Assembly: GCA_016237705.1 (NCBI GenBank)
Contig: CP066204.1
Span: forward strand, 878,001 to 942,000
Source: Aerococcaceae bacterium zg-252
GTDB lineage: Bacteria; Bacillota; Bacilli; Lactobacillales; Aerococcaceae
DNA length: 64,000 bases
Direction: 5' to 3'
In this document: one piece after another, positions 18,909-29,900 of the stretch
Layout: every line of letters starts with the position of its first letter
Position numbering within the stretch: position 1 is the first letter of the stretch
Notes under the pieces: generated by a model
What the model saw: only the letters and a program-made list of their open reading frames with translations
The model's database searches: none
Told to the model about the DNA's origin: nothing
Made by a program: the position numbers and the translations under genes

Positions 18909-18995
18909 ATAGTGTGACAATGAACCACTGGAAGAAGTCACTGACGTGCAAGTAACGCACAGAAGAGACTTCTGAAGTGGACGTCAGGCCAAATT
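18909..18995 (+). repeat. Structured intergenic element, copy 1 (outer stem partly deleted)
   Basis: It begins TAGTGTGACAATGA, 2 nt after the stop of pyc region, and keeps the inner part: CCACTGG, AGAAGTC, a GTGC/GCAC hairpin (18945-18960), GACTTCT and AGTGGACGTC. Compared with the copy at 54518 it lacks the left half of the outer stem (GCGCTTTGAAATGA). Confidence 0.7.
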
Positions 18996-19025
18996 GTGTG
19001 AGTTAGAATAAAGGAGGAAGAGAGT

Positions 19026-20189
19026 ATGAAAAGAAATTATTTACAAAAAGTAATTGGGTTAGTGGCATCTATGTTTTTACTGACAGCATGTCAAAATGCA
19101 GCGACACCAACTGAAACCACCACAACGAGCGAAAGCGAAACTGTAATGGAAACAACAGTTGCTCCAGAAAATGAAAATACAGCGACTGCAGCAACGACAG
19201 GACGTAGTATTACTATTCGTTCGATTGGCGATATTTTAATTCATGATTTCTTATATAATGATGCAGCAACAGGTACAGGTTATAATTTTGACCATATGTT
19301 TGCACCGGTAAAATCTTATATTGAAAATGCTGATTTAACAACAGCGAATTTAGAAGTTATTGCTGCTGGGGATACTTTACCAGTGTCGAATTATCCAGCA
19401 TTTAATGCACCGTCAGAAATTATTGATGCCTTACAAGCAATTGGTGTTGATATTGTCAATAATGCTACTAATCACACAATGGATTGGGGAGCTGAGGGAG
19501 CATTAGGTTCAATTGCTGCCTTGAAAGAACGTGGCATGCCGTATGTTGGGAGTTATGAAAGTTGGCAAGATTATAATACACCACGCATATTGGATATTAA
19601 TGGTATTAAAGTAGGGTTTTTAGCTTATAGTTATGGAGCGAATGGAAATCCTATTCCGGAAGACCAATCTTATTTATTGACTTTAATTGATACTGAATTA
19701 ATGGCTTTAGAAGTTGAAGCGTTAAAAGAGCAAGTAGATTTGTCGATTGTCATGGTTCACAATGGAGAAGAATATGAATCATTACCTTCAGAATCACAAA
19801 TTAATGTGAATAATGTGGTGCGTGATGCTGGAGCCAACTTTATTTTAGGTGGGCATCCACACGTATTGCAACCATTTATTGTCTATAATAAGCATCAAGC
19901 TGCATTGTTCTCACATGGTAACTTCTTGTCTGGACAGATTGATGATTCCAACAAATTAGGTGGAATTTCTGAATATACCTTTACGGAAGTAAACGGACAA
20001 TTTGAAATTTCAAAAATTCGTTTTATGCCGACATTTACAATCGGTGTACCTGGTGGCAGCTATCAAGTCGTACCATTAGCTGATTGGCAACAATATGGTA
20101 TCGCAGGTGGTGGCGAGTATTTTGCGAATACAGTTGCTTTAATGCGTCGTTACACGAATTTAGTAGAAGTGGTTGATTATTTAGATTAA
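19026..20189 (+). CDS. CapA/PgsA-like lipoprotein (poly-gamma-glutamate synthesis protein family)
   Basis: A 387-residue exported lipoprotein. A basic start and hydrophobic stretch lead to the lipobox LTAC with C22 as lipidation site, then a Thr/Glu-rich linker (residues 25-60). The rest is a CapA-type domain related to metallophosphoesterases: GDILIHD near the start, NLEV, NNATNHTMDWG, HNGEEY, GGHPHVLQP and SHGNFLSGQ. In Bacillus anthracis CapA helps assemble or export poly-gamma-glutamate, but here no capB/capC genes are adjacent, so capsule formation is not supported; an envelope-associated hydrolase role is equally possible. The RBS AAAGGAGGAAG precedes ATG 19026. A terminator at 20202 ends the unit. 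Confidence 0.82.
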   Translation: MKRNYLQKVIGLVASMFLLTACQNAATPTETTTTSESETVMETTVAPENENTATAATTGRSITIRSIGDILIHDFLYNDAATGTGYNFDHMFAPVKSYIENADLTTANLEVIAAGDTLPVSNYPAFNAPSEIIDALQAIGVDIVNNATNHTMDWGAEGALGSIAALKERGMPYVGSYESWQDYNTPRILDINGIKVGFLAYSYGANGNPIPEDQSYLLTLIDTELMALEVEALKEQVDLSIVMVHNGEEYESLPSESQINVNNVVRDAGANFILGGHPHVLQPFIVYNKHQAALFSHGNFLSGQIDDSNKLGGISEYTFTEVNGQFEISKIRFMPTFTIGVPGGSYQVVPLADWQQYGIAGGGEYFANTVALMRRYTNLVEVVDYLD

Positions 20190-20201
20190 TGTAAATAGTC
20201 T

Positions 20202-20248
20202 AGCGATAACTCAGTGTTTTTGATTAAACAGGAGTTATCGCTTTTTTT
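20202..20248 (+). terminator. Terminator of the CapA-like gene
   Basis: An 11-bp perfect stem AGCGATAACTC (20202-20212) with 20232-20242, followed by seven T. Confidence 0.9.
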
Positions 20249-20290
20249 ATAATGATGAACAGTAAATATAGTGATGAATGGGTGTGAAAT

Positions 20291-20319
20291 TTGACAAAGA
20301 ATTATAATTGATTTATAGT
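20291..20319 (+). promoter_or_regulatory. Promoter of the glmS transcript
   Basis: TTGACA (20291-20296), 17-nt spacer, TATAGT (20314-20319). Transcription would start near 20326, about 50 nt before the predicted ribozyme cleavage site. Confidence 0.85.
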
Positions 20320-20374
20320 AATAGGTGCTTTTAGAAAATTGTCTAAACAAGGAGGATAGTCAGAAAATTAATGG

Positions 20375-20524
20375 ATAGCGCAAGGTCTTAGTATAAAATA
20401 AAACTAAGATGACGAGGAATGAGTTTGTCGATAATCAGCGGATAACTCAAGGCAGTGCAGTCTAAAGATAGTGATAAAAACCTTATGTGAGTAAGTAACA
20501 AAGTCGCTATCACGCACCTAAAAG
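20375..20524 (+). ncRNA. glmS self-cleaving ribozyme (GlcN6P-responsive)
   Basis: The leader contains the conserved landmarks of the glmS ribozyme in order: the cleavage-site strand with GCGC at 20378-20381, a P1-like CTTAG/CTAAG hairpin, GACGAGG at 20412, the TCG...CAGCGGAT...ACTC core, GGCAGTGCAG, and a long P4-like GATAGTGAT/GTCGCTATC stem (about 20467-20517). In this family glucosamine-6-phosphate acts as a cofactor that triggers cleavage 5' of the GCGC, and the downstream mRNA is then degraded by RNase J, lowering glmS expression. Cleavage is predicted between A20377 and G20378. It sits directly upstream of glmS, its expected location. A covariance-model search was not possible, so exact ends are approximate. 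Confidence 0.88.
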
Positions 20525-20596
20525 CTCGAGGCAAAAGTATCGCAGTAGTTGTACTTTTGTATTCAAATTTTATGAAATAAAGGAGCTATGAATAAT

Positions 20597-22402
20597 ATGT
20601 GTGGAGTAGTAGGATTTATCGGTAAAGGGAATGTACAAAAAGAATTAATTACAGGTTTAGAAAAATTAGAATACCGAGGTTATGATTCAGCCGGTATTTT
20701 TGTAATGAATCAAGAAGAGAAAAGCTTATTTAAAGAAGTAGGACGTATTGCTAAATTAAAAGAAGTAGTGGATTTTGACAAAAAAGCAAGTATTGGGGTA
20801 GGTCACACTCGTTGGGCAACACATGGGCCTGCAACGCAATATAATGCACATCCACACGTCTCTTCAACAGGTCGTTTTGTATTGGTTCATAATGGAGTTA
20901 TTGAAAATTATGCTGAGATTAAAGCACAATATTTATCAGCGATTGAATTTAAGTCTGATACGGATACGGAAGTAGCTGTTAATTTAGTGGAATATTTTGC
21001 CTTAAAGGAAAACTTAGCAGCTAAAGATGCTTTTAAACGTGCTTTATCTGTCATTGAGGGGTCTTATGCTTTTGGTTTAATTGACAGTGAAAATCCAGAT
21101 GTTTTATATGCTGCGAAAAACAAGAGTCCATTATTAATTGGTTTAGCAGATGAATTTAATGTGATTTGTTCTGATGCAATGGCAGCGATTCATTTAACCA
21201 ATCAATATTTAGAGATTAAAGATAAAGAATTAGTGACTTTAACTGCTAATGAAGTTGTTATCGAAACATATAATGGTGATGTAGTTGAACGTGCTGCCTT
21301 TGTTGCTGAGCTAGATGCCAGTGACTTAGAAAAAGGTGCGTATCCATTTTATATGATTAAAGAAATTGATGAGCAACCAACAGTGATTCGTCGATTATTA
21401 CAAGAATATGGCAATGGTGCCGATGAATTTGTGATTGATGATGCGTTACTAGAAGCTGTTGCGAACGCAGACCGTTTGCATGTTGTAGCATGTGGTACGA
21501 GTTATCATGCTGGATTTGTTGGTAAAACATTATTTGAAAAATTGGTGGGAATTCCGGTTGAATTACACTTAGCGAGTGAATTTGCGTATGATTTACCAAT
21601 TTTTAGTGAGCGTCCATTATTTATTTTCTTAACACAATCAGGTGAAACAGCTGATAGCCGTCAAGCTTTAGTGAAAGTGAATGAGTTAGGTTATCCGTCA
21701 TTAACGATTACGAATGTCAAAGGTTCTACTTTATCACGTGAAGCAACCTATACATTATTATTGCATGCTGGGCCAGAAATTGCGGTTGCATCAACAAAGG
21801 CTTATACGGCACAAATCGCTGTAATGGCAATTTTAGCAGAGGCATTACGTCATAAATTAAATCGTCCAGAACGCTTTAATATGATGCACGAATTAAGTAA
21901 GATTGCGACAGTAATGGAGTCAATTTTAGCTGAGAAAGATTTAATTGAGCAATGGGTTAATGATAATTTAATGGAAACTCGTAATGCCTTTTATATCGGA
22001 CGTTTAGCTGATTACTATGTGGCTATGGAAGCAGCTTTAAAATTAAAAGAAATTTCGTATATTCAAACCGAAGCCTTTGCTGCTGGAGAATTAAAACATG
22101 GAACGATTGCTTTAATTGAAGAGGGAACACCAGTCATTGCTTTAATTAGTGATGCGTCAGTGGCATCTCATACTCGTGGTAATGTCGAAGAAGTAAAAGC
22201 TCGTGGAGCAAAAGCAATGGTCATTAGTACAAAAGATAATGCGAATGAAGAAGATTTATTAGTATTGCCAAAATTAGAAACTTTATTATCTCCATTAGCA
22301 ACCGTAGTAGTGACACAATTAATTGCCTATTACACAGCCTTAGGACGTGGTTTAGACGTTGATAAACCACGTAACTTAGCAAAATCAGTAACAGTAGAGT
22401 AA
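20597..22402 (+). CDS. glmS: Glutamine--fructose-6-phosphate aminotransferase (GlcN6P synthase)
   Basis: A 601-residue enzyme making glucosamine-6-phosphate from fructose-6-phosphate and glutamine, the entry step to UDP-GlcNAc for peptidoglycan. It has an N-terminal Ntn glutaminase domain beginning CGVVGFIG, with GHTRWATHG, and two SIS sugar-isomerase domains (VACGTSYHAG, LTQSGETADS, STKAYTAQ). The ATG at 20597 is chosen because the catalytic cysteine must be residue 2, exposed after methionine removal; an in-frame ATG at 20588 would block this and is 2 nt from the RBS. It is controlled by the ribozyme in its leader. A structured repeat and a bidirectional terminator follow. Confidence 0.96.
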   Translation: MCGVVGFIGKGNVQKELITGLEKLEYRGYDSAGIFVMNQEEKSLFKEVGRIAKLKEVVDFDKKASIGVGHTRWATHGPATQYNAHPHVSSTGRFVLVHNGVIENYAEIKAQYLSAIEFKSDTDTEVAVNLVEYFALKENLAAKDAFKRALSVIEGSYAFGLIDSENPDVLYAAKNKSPLLIGLADEFNVICSDAMAAIHLTNQYLEIKDKELVTLTANEVVIETYNGDVVERAAFVAELDASDLEKGAYPFYMIKEIDEQPTVIRRLLQEYGNGADEFVIDDALLEAVANADRLHVVACGTSYHAGFVGKTLFEKLVGIPVELHLASEFAYDLPIFSERPLFIFLTQSGETADSRQALVKVNELGYPSLTITNVKGSTLSREATYTLLLHAGPEIAVASTKAYTAQIAVMAILAEALRHKLNRPERFNMMHELSKIATVMESILAEKDLIEQWVNDNLMETRNAFYIGRLADYYVAMEAALKLKEISYIQTEAFAAGELKHGTIALIEEGTPVIALISDASVASHTRGNVEEVKARGAKAMVISTKDNANEEDLLVLPKLETLLSPLATVVVTQLIAYYTALGRGLDVDKPRNLAKSVTVE

Positions 22403-22406
22403 TAAC

Positions 22407-22517
22407 ATTGTGCGACAATGAGTGTTTTGAAATGAAACACTGGAGTAAAATCCCACTGTGCGTTTTACGCACAGTGGGATTTTGTGAAGTGGAGGTCATT
22501 TCAGCTCGTTGGAGCCG
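22407..22517 (+). repeat. Structured intergenic element, copy 2 (downstream of glmS)
   Basis: It starts 4 nt after the glmS stop. Outer arms: CAATGAGT, bulge GTTT, TGAAATGA pairing with TCATTTCA GCTCGTTG (two G-U pairs). The inner part is a perfect 17-bp hairpin (22447-22463 with 22467-22483, TTT loop), the longest in the family, with a T-rich right arm end. It ends GGAGCCG. Confidence 0.85.
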
Positions 22518-22536
22518 TTATCTCCATTGTGCAAAT

Positions 22537-22580
22537 AAATAAGCATCTATTATCTTAAAACGAATAATAGATGCTTATTT
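22537..22580. terminator. Bidirectional terminator between glmS and asd
   Basis: A perfect 17-bp inverted repeat (22537-22553 with 22564-22580, 10-nt loop) flanked by A and T runs, located between convergent genes. Confidence 0.88.
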
Positions 22581-22592
22581 GAATTTATACGA

Positions 22593-23582
22593 TTACACAA
22601 TGCCTTGTTCAACTAATTGTTCTGCAATTTGAATTGAATTAGTTGCAGCTCCTTTACGCAAGTTATCAGCAACTACCCATAAATTAATACCATTTTCAAC
22701 GGATTCATCACGACGGATACGTCCAACGAATACACCGTCTTTGTCGGCTGCTTGTGCTTGTAATGGATAGATAAGGTTTTTAGGGTCGTCTTGGACAATC
22801 ACACCGTCCATTGATTCAAATGCTTGACGAATATCATCTAAATTAAAATCTTTTTCTAATTCCACATTAATCGACACAGCGTGAGAAGTATGAATTGGCA
22901 CACGCACACAAGTTGCAGTTACTTTTAATGAGTCATCACCTAAAATTTTACGTGTTTCATTCACCATTTTAATTTCTTCTTTAGTATAACCATTATCCAT
23001 AAAAACATCGATATGTGGTAAGACATTCTCATTAATTGAATAAGGGAATTTATTTGTTTCTTTATTTTCTAAATCTTGAATACCCGCTTGTCCTGCACCT
23101 GAAACTGCTTGATAAGTATTGTATACAATGCGTTTAATTCCATATGGTTTTAAAGCAACGAGTGGCACTACTGATTGAATTGTTGAACAGTTGGGATTTG
23201 CAATAATTTTATGATCAGCATCTAAGTCAGTTGGATTCACTTCAGGTACTACTAATGGAACATTTGGATCCATACGCCAAGCAGAACTATTATCGATAAC
23301 AAAAATACCATTTTTAGCTGCGATTGGAGCATAGTGGAGTGACGCATCGCCACCAGCGGAAAAAATTGCAATTTCAATTGGAGCGACTAACGCATCATCA
23401 GTTAATTCTTGAATCATCACGTCTTTTCCTTTGAATTTAATAGTTTTACCAGCTGAACGTTTTGATGCAAATAAATAAAGTTCGTTGACAGGGAAGTTAC
23501 GTTCTTCTAATACTTGAACCATTTTTCTACCAACGACACCAGAGGCACCGCAAACGGCAACATTATATGTTTTTTTATTCAT
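22593..23582 (-). CDS. asd: Aspartate-semialdehyde dehydrogenase
   Basis: A 329-residue NADPH-dependent enzyme converting aspartyl phosphate to aspartate semialdehyde, the branch point to lysine/diaminopimelate, threonine and methionine. It has the N-terminal nucleotide-binding GASGVVGRKM, the active-site cysteine C132 in NPNCSTIQ, and the substrate-binding RVPIHTSHA. TAGGAG lies about 9 nt before the ATG at 23582. It is separate from the lysA-dapA-dapB operon about 11.5 kb away and shows no lysine riboswitch in its leader. Its product feeds DapA. Confidence 0.95.
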   Translation of the reverse strand: MNKKTYNVAVCGASGVVGRKMVQVLEERNFPVNELYLFASKRSAGKTIKFKGKDVMIQELTDDALVAPIEIAIFSAGGDASLHYAPIAAKNGIFVIDNSSAWRMDPNVPLVVPEVNPTDLDADHKIIANPNCSTIQSVVPLVALKPYGIKRIVYNTYQAVSGAGQAGIQDLENKETNKFPYSINENVLPHIDVFMDNGYTKEEIKMVNETRKILGDDSLKVTATCVRVPIHTSHAVSINVELEKDFNLDDIRQAFESMDGVIVQDDPKNLIYPLQAQAADKDGVFVGRIRRDESVENGINLWVVADNLRKGAATNSIQIAEQLVEQGIV

Positions 23583-23796
23583 TGTGATAGCTCCTAAATA
23601 TTTTTATTAACAATGATTAGTAGTATTGGATATAATAAATGATTCACCACGCTATTAATCAATTATATTAAAATTACTGAAATTTTTAACATATGTCAAG
23701 TTTTTCATCTTATTATTCTAATGGTTATAATAAAATATAATTTTAGTGAAATATTAAATTTTAAATTTTCTTTTATTGATGAAATAGCAGATATGC

Positions 23797-23824
23797 TTGT
23801 GTTAGAGAATAAAGATGTTATAAT
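23797..23824 (+). promoter_or_regulatory. Promoter of the giant adhesin gene
   Basis: TTGTGT (23797-23802), 16-nt spacer, TATAAT (23819-23824) with TGT before it. The rest of the 23583-23951 intergenic region is A/T-rich; I see no other defined element there. Confidence 0.65.
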
Positions 23825-23951
23825 GTTGCTAAGTACATGGTAAAAGTTAATAGATGTAAGAGGTTTGTGTGCTGCTTTTGCTTAACTCTTGTTTATTGAC
23901 TAATGAATAGTACGTCTAATAGATAGTATAAAAGTATAGGGGTATATATAG

Positions 23952-26900
23952 ATGTTTTATAAGAAAAAAGATCGTTTTTCAATTCGTAAGTTCAAGATAG
24001 GGGTCGGATCGGTTTTCTTAGGTTCGTTCCTTGTAGCTGGACCGCAAGTTTTTGCGGACACAGGTGAGACAGTCGAATCTGTACCGGAGTCAAGCTTAGC
24101 TAGTCCTGAGTTAGAGACTGTTGAAGAAGTGCCGGTTGAAGAGGAAACTTCAACGACAACTGCTGTTGTAGCAGAAGAGGTATCGGTTGCTGAAGAGATA
24201 ACGCAAGTAGAAGAGTCTAGCCAAGCGCCAACTGACAAGAAAGCCTTGGAATCGGAAGTAGCTAAATTTGCTCATCTTGAGAGTGAAGAACGCTACCTTT
24301 ATGCGACAACGAAGGAACAATATGATCAAGCACTTCAAGCTGCTAAGACAGTATTAGCTAATGATGCTGCTAGCCAAGAAGAAGTAGATCAAGCAGTGAG
24401 AGTCCTTCAAGTAGCAGAAGAAAGCTTGAATGGGGTTAAACCAGCTGAGGAGGAAACTACTCCAGAGGAAAAAGTAGTAGTAGAAGCTGAAAAAGTTGAA
24501 GGTCAAGTAGAACTGGTCGTAACAGAAGCTACTCAACCAGCTGAGGAAGCGAGCCGTTCAGCTGAACAACCAGCTGAAAAAACAGAAGTGACTTTCCCGA
24601 CGGATAAGTTAACTTTAGAAGCCTTCAAACAGCTATCAGCAGCAGAAGTTAAAGCGTTGACTGAAGAACACTTCCGTCAATTAAACCTTAGCGATGAAGA
24701 CGTTGCAGGATTGTCATTTGAATTAGCGAAGGCATTGTCAAGTAGCCGTACTTATCAACGCTATAATCGTTCAAGAGGAGAAATGCCAGAAGGAACAGGG
24801 TTCCGTACAGATTCAGCGGCAGATAAATTTAATCCACTTATCAATAGTAAAGTACCAGATATGGCTCAGGGGTCAACCTTACCAACAGATAGTGATACAC
24901 TTCGTGATCTCTTTATCAGCAATCATAATGAATTACCAGCAGGAACCACATTCGAATGGGTAACACCTCCTTCTACGGTTGATGTAGTAGATAATGTTGT
25001 AGGAACCCTTAAAATTAAGTTTGCAGATAATTCTTCTAAAGAATTATCGGTTAAAATTAATGTGAAGGACCAAACGCCACCTGCAGAACCAAAAATAACA
25101 TTGAAACCGGATGGTAGTGTGATAATCGTTCCGTCAGATTTTGATGATAGTAGCGAAATTGACATTACTGTTGGGGACAAAGCATATAAATTAAGAAAAA
25201 GTCAAAAAAATGATGGTTGGATAGATACGGTTACTAATTCTCGCTATAATTTGAGTGGTCCTATAGCTCTCTATCGTGAAATAGTTCATATTTTACCAAT
25301 CGAATCACCGAGTGGAAAAGCTTTAGTTATAAAAGCGAAAACCTATGATGCGGCGGGTAATGCTTCCACAGAAAATGTAGTAACATTAAATCCAATTGTA
25401 CCAAACCCCAAAACACCAAATGTAGTAACATTAAATGATCAAATCACAAAGGTTAAAAATGATATTGATAAGGCTGTAGCAGATAAAAATAAAGAGATTG
25501 AAGCTATTCCACACTTGACAGCAGATGAGATAACTGCGGCTAAAAAGAAAATCGAACAGGCTGCCAATGATGCGAAAAAGGCATTGGATCAGGAAAAGAC
25601 AACTTATAGACGCGGGAGAATGACAGGAGATTATGAACAACTGGGGCTTAAAACCCAAAAAGGTCTAAATGACATTGCTGCTGTGCAGGCTTTAGCGAAG
25701 ACCAAAGCTAATGGAGATATTAATACTGCTGCAACTGCTAAAATAGCCGCAATCAATGCTACGCCAAATGTTTCGGAGGAAGCTAAGCAAGTAGCAATTA
25801 CAAAAGTAAACGATGCAGTTGAAAAAGCAAAAGCAGCGATTAATGAAGCAGGTACACCAACGGGCTTGATTAAAGTAGTAGAAGCTGGAACAGCAGCGAT
25901 TGAAGCTGTAGAGGTAGCTGGACAAAAGACCCCGTTAGAAATTACTAAAGAAGAGGCGAAACAGGACCTTCAAAATGCCGCAGATGAAAAAATCAAAGCA
26001 ATCACAGCCAATACCGATTTATCACCACTTGAACAAGCTGATGCTATCAATAGGGTAAATAAAGCAGTTGAAGATGGGAAAAAAGCGATTGATGCTGCGC
26101 AAAATGGAGACATTGCAACTAATGCAAGTACAGATGCAAAAGCAGCTTTTGAAAATTTAGGTAACGTAGGTAAAGATAATGTAAGAACAGCGATTGATAC
26201 AGCAGCTGCTTCTAAAAAAGCAGCGATTGATGCTAACCCAGCTTTGACAACTGAGGAAAAGGATGCTGCAAAGAAAGAAGTAGACACTGCTGTTGAGGCA
26301 GCAAAAAAAGAAATCGACAGTGGAAATACTCAAGATGTTGTTAATACTGTAAAAGACAATGGGGTAAATGCTATTAATTCTGTAAATCCAACTCCGGTCA
26401 AGAAAGCCGAAGCTAAAGAAAAAGTTGCAGAAGTAAAACGTGAAAAAGAGCAAGTCATCGACAACAACACTGACTTGACGGCTGAAGAAAAACAAGCAGC
26501 TAAAGAAAAAGTTGCAGCAGAAGCTGATAAAGCTAATAAAGTGATTGATGCGGCAGCGTCTAATCAAGATGTAGCAGCTGCTCAAACAGCTGGAGAAACA
26601 GCCGTACGAGACGTTCCAGAAACAGCAGTCAAGAAAGCCGAAGCCAAAGCAGCCATTGACAAGAAAGCTGCAGATCGTAAGCTTGAGTTGGCGCTTAGAA
26701 CGGACTTGTCACCAGAAGAAAAAGCGGCAGTATTTGCAGATGTAGAAAAAGCAGCTACAGCAGAAAAAGAAAAAGTTGACCAAGCGACTGATAATGCAGG
26801 TGTTGATGCAGCCAAAACTGCAGGTGAAAATGCTGTGAACGCAGTCGATAAAGTCGGAAAAGACCAAGCGAAAGCAGCGATTGATGCCGCTCAAAAAGCG

Positions 26901-29900
26901 AAAGATAAAGAAATCGATGACAACAAGGACTTGACGGCTGAAGAAAAACAAGCAGCTAAAGAGCAGACTAAACAAAAAGCAGCCGAAGCAAAACAAAACA
27001 TCGATAACGCAACTGACCAAACTGGCGTAGACAAAGCGAAAACAGATGGAGAAGCAGCTGTAACAGGCGTAGCACCAACTGCCGATAAGAAAAATGAAGC
27101 AAACAAAGCGATTGATGATAAGGCAATGGAAGCTAAAAATGCCATTGACCAAAATCAAAACTTATCACAAGCTGAAAAAGACGCTAAAAAAGCCGAAGTA
27201 GATGCTGAAGCAAACAAAGCGAAAGATGCAATCGATGCCGCAACTAACAATGCTGAGGTTGATAAAGCTAAAAAAGCCGGTGAAGATGCAGTAAATGACA
27301 TTCAAATAGTTGGTAAAGATAATGCGCTCAAAGCCATTGAGGACGCTGCAGCTGCAAAAGAAAAAGCTATCAATGACAATCCTGATTTAACAGAAGAAGA
27401 AAAAGCGAAAGCGAAAGAAGCTATTGCACAAGCTGCTAAGGACGAGAAACAAAAGGTTAACGATGCGAAAACTCAAGAGGCAGTAAACGCAGCTCAAACA
27501 GCAGGAGTAAAAGCAGTCAATGACGTAGAAGTTACTCCAACGAAGAAAAAAGACGCAAAAGCAGCGATTGATGAAAAGCTTAAAGAAAAAGAAAATTTTA
27601 TCAATGCCGCAACTGGTTTGACAGAAGATGAGAAAACAGCTGCAAAAGAAGAAGCTAAGAAATTAGCAGAAGAAGCTAAAAAGCAAATTGAAGCATCAAC
27701 AACGGATGCAGCTGTTGACAAAGCTAAAACAGACGGTATGGGTGAAATTGAAAAAGTAAACCCAAATGCTGTGACAAAACCAGAAGCGACGAAAGCTATC
27801 GATGAGGCAAAAGCAGCTAAAGAGCAGCAAGAGCAAGCAGTTGACGAGAATTCAGACTTAACGGATGAAGAAAAAGCAGCTGCTAAAGCGGAACTTGCTA
27901 AAAAAGCACAGGAAGCAAAAGATGCGATTGACGCTGCTACAACAGACGCTGCTGTTGGAGATGTAATAAACGAAACAGCACCGTTTTTCAATAATTATGA
28001 TCCGAAACCAGTTCAAAAAGAAGCTGCCAAAGCGAAAATTGACGAAGTTGCAAAAATGAAGGAAGCTGCTATTGACAACAATACGCAAGCGACAGATGAA
28101 GAAAAAACAGCTGCTAAACAAAAAGTTCAAGAAGAAGCGAACAAAGCTAAAGAGGCAATCAATGCAGCGACTACAAATGCAGATGTCATCGCTAAAAAAG
28201 ATGAGGGTATCGCAGCAATCAATGGCGTGGATGTAGCACCAAAAGAAAAAGCAGCGGCAAAAGAAGCGATTGATAGAGCAGCAGAAGCGAAGAAAGCGGA
28301 ACTTATAGCGAACCCAGATCTTAGCACAGAAGAAAAACTGACTGCCATTCAAAAAGTTGATGCAGCAGCAAAAGCAGCGAAAGCGGCGATTGACGAAGCA
28401 TCAACTGCTCTGACCGTTGACACTACAATGGACAATGGTGTGAAAGCAATCAATGTTAATCCAATCGCAAAAGACAAGCCAAAAGCAGAAATCGAGAAAG
28501 CTGCTGCTGATAAGATTGCTGACATTAATGCAGACGACAGAGCAACGCAAACAGAAAAAGCAGCAGCTATCCAAGAAGTGAATGCTGCTAAAGATAAAGC
28601 CTTACAAGCAATTGAGAATGCAGATGCAGCTAATAAAGTTACTGAAGTCGTTACTAATGGAAAACAAGAAATCGATGATGTTAAAGTTTCTCATGCAACT
28701 GCTGATGCTTTAGAAGCAGCGAAAGCGAAAGCGGAAACTGAACTCGATAAAGCCGCAGACGTGAAGAAAGACGAAATTACGAATAACGATGCTTTATCAG
28801 ATGCAGAAAAAGAAGTAGCGAAAAAACAAGTAGATGACGCCGCCAAAGAAGCAAAAGAAAAAGCGAACGCAGCGACAACGTCAGAAGAAGCAGACCAAGC
28901 AGTAGAATCTGGTAAAACAGCTATCGATGACATCGCTCCAGTTGGTAAAGATAAAGCTAAAGAAGCTATTGACGATGCAGCAGTTGAGAAGAAAAATGCA
29001 ATCGAAGGTGATAGCAGCTTAACAGCTGAAGAAAAACAAGCAGCTCAAGCTGTAGTCGATGCAGCAGCTAGTTCAGCCAAAGCAGAGATTGACAAAGCAA
29101 CAGACCAAGCAGGTGTAGACAAAGCAAAAGAAGACGGTGAAACTGCAGTAACTGGTGTTCAACCAGCAGCAGCGAAAAAACAAGCCGCTAAAGACGCCAT
29201 TGACAAGGCAAAAGAAGCAAAAGATCAAGAAATCGATGCGAATACAGCCTTGACAGAAGAAGAAAAAGCGAAAGCAAAAGAAGAAACACAAAAAGCTGCA
29301 GACGAAGCGAAAGCGAAAGTGGACGAAGCTGCTACAAACGAGGATGTAGCTAATGTTCGTGCTGAAGCAGAAGACAAGATTGAAAAACTTCAACCAACCG
29401 CAACTGCTAAAGACGACGCGAAAGCAGCTATTGCAGAAAAAGCGAAAGAAGCCGCTGAAGCGATTGATCAAAACAATGATTTAAGCGAAGCAGAAAAAGC
29501 AGCCGCAAAAGCGGATATCGAAGCAAAAGCAGAAGAAGCGAACAAAGCAATTGATGCAGCCGCAAATCAAGCAGCTGTAGACACAGCGAAAGCAGATGGT
29601 GAAAGAGATATTGAAGGTATTTCTCCAATCGCAAAAGACAAAGAAAAAGATGCGATTGACGCAAAAGCAGTTGAGAAGAAAAATGCAATCGAAGGCGATA
29701 ACAACTTAACAGCTGAAGAAAAACAAGCTGCTCAAGCCGAAGTAGATGCAGCAGCCAATGCCGCTAAAGCAGAGATTGACAAAGCAACTGACAAAGCGGC
29801 TGTAGACCAAGCGAAAGCAGCCGGTGAAAAAGCAATTGAAGCTGTTACTGGAACAGCTGCAACGAAGCAAGATGCTAAAGACGCGATTGACAAGGCAAAA

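Noticed and set aside
19026-20189. Poly-gamma-glutamate capsule locus
   Set aside because: Only the CapA-like gene is present; capB and capC homologues are not adjacent.
23583-23951. Riboswitch in the asd leader
   Set aside because: No L-box or other conserved core is visible on the minus strand upstream of asd.
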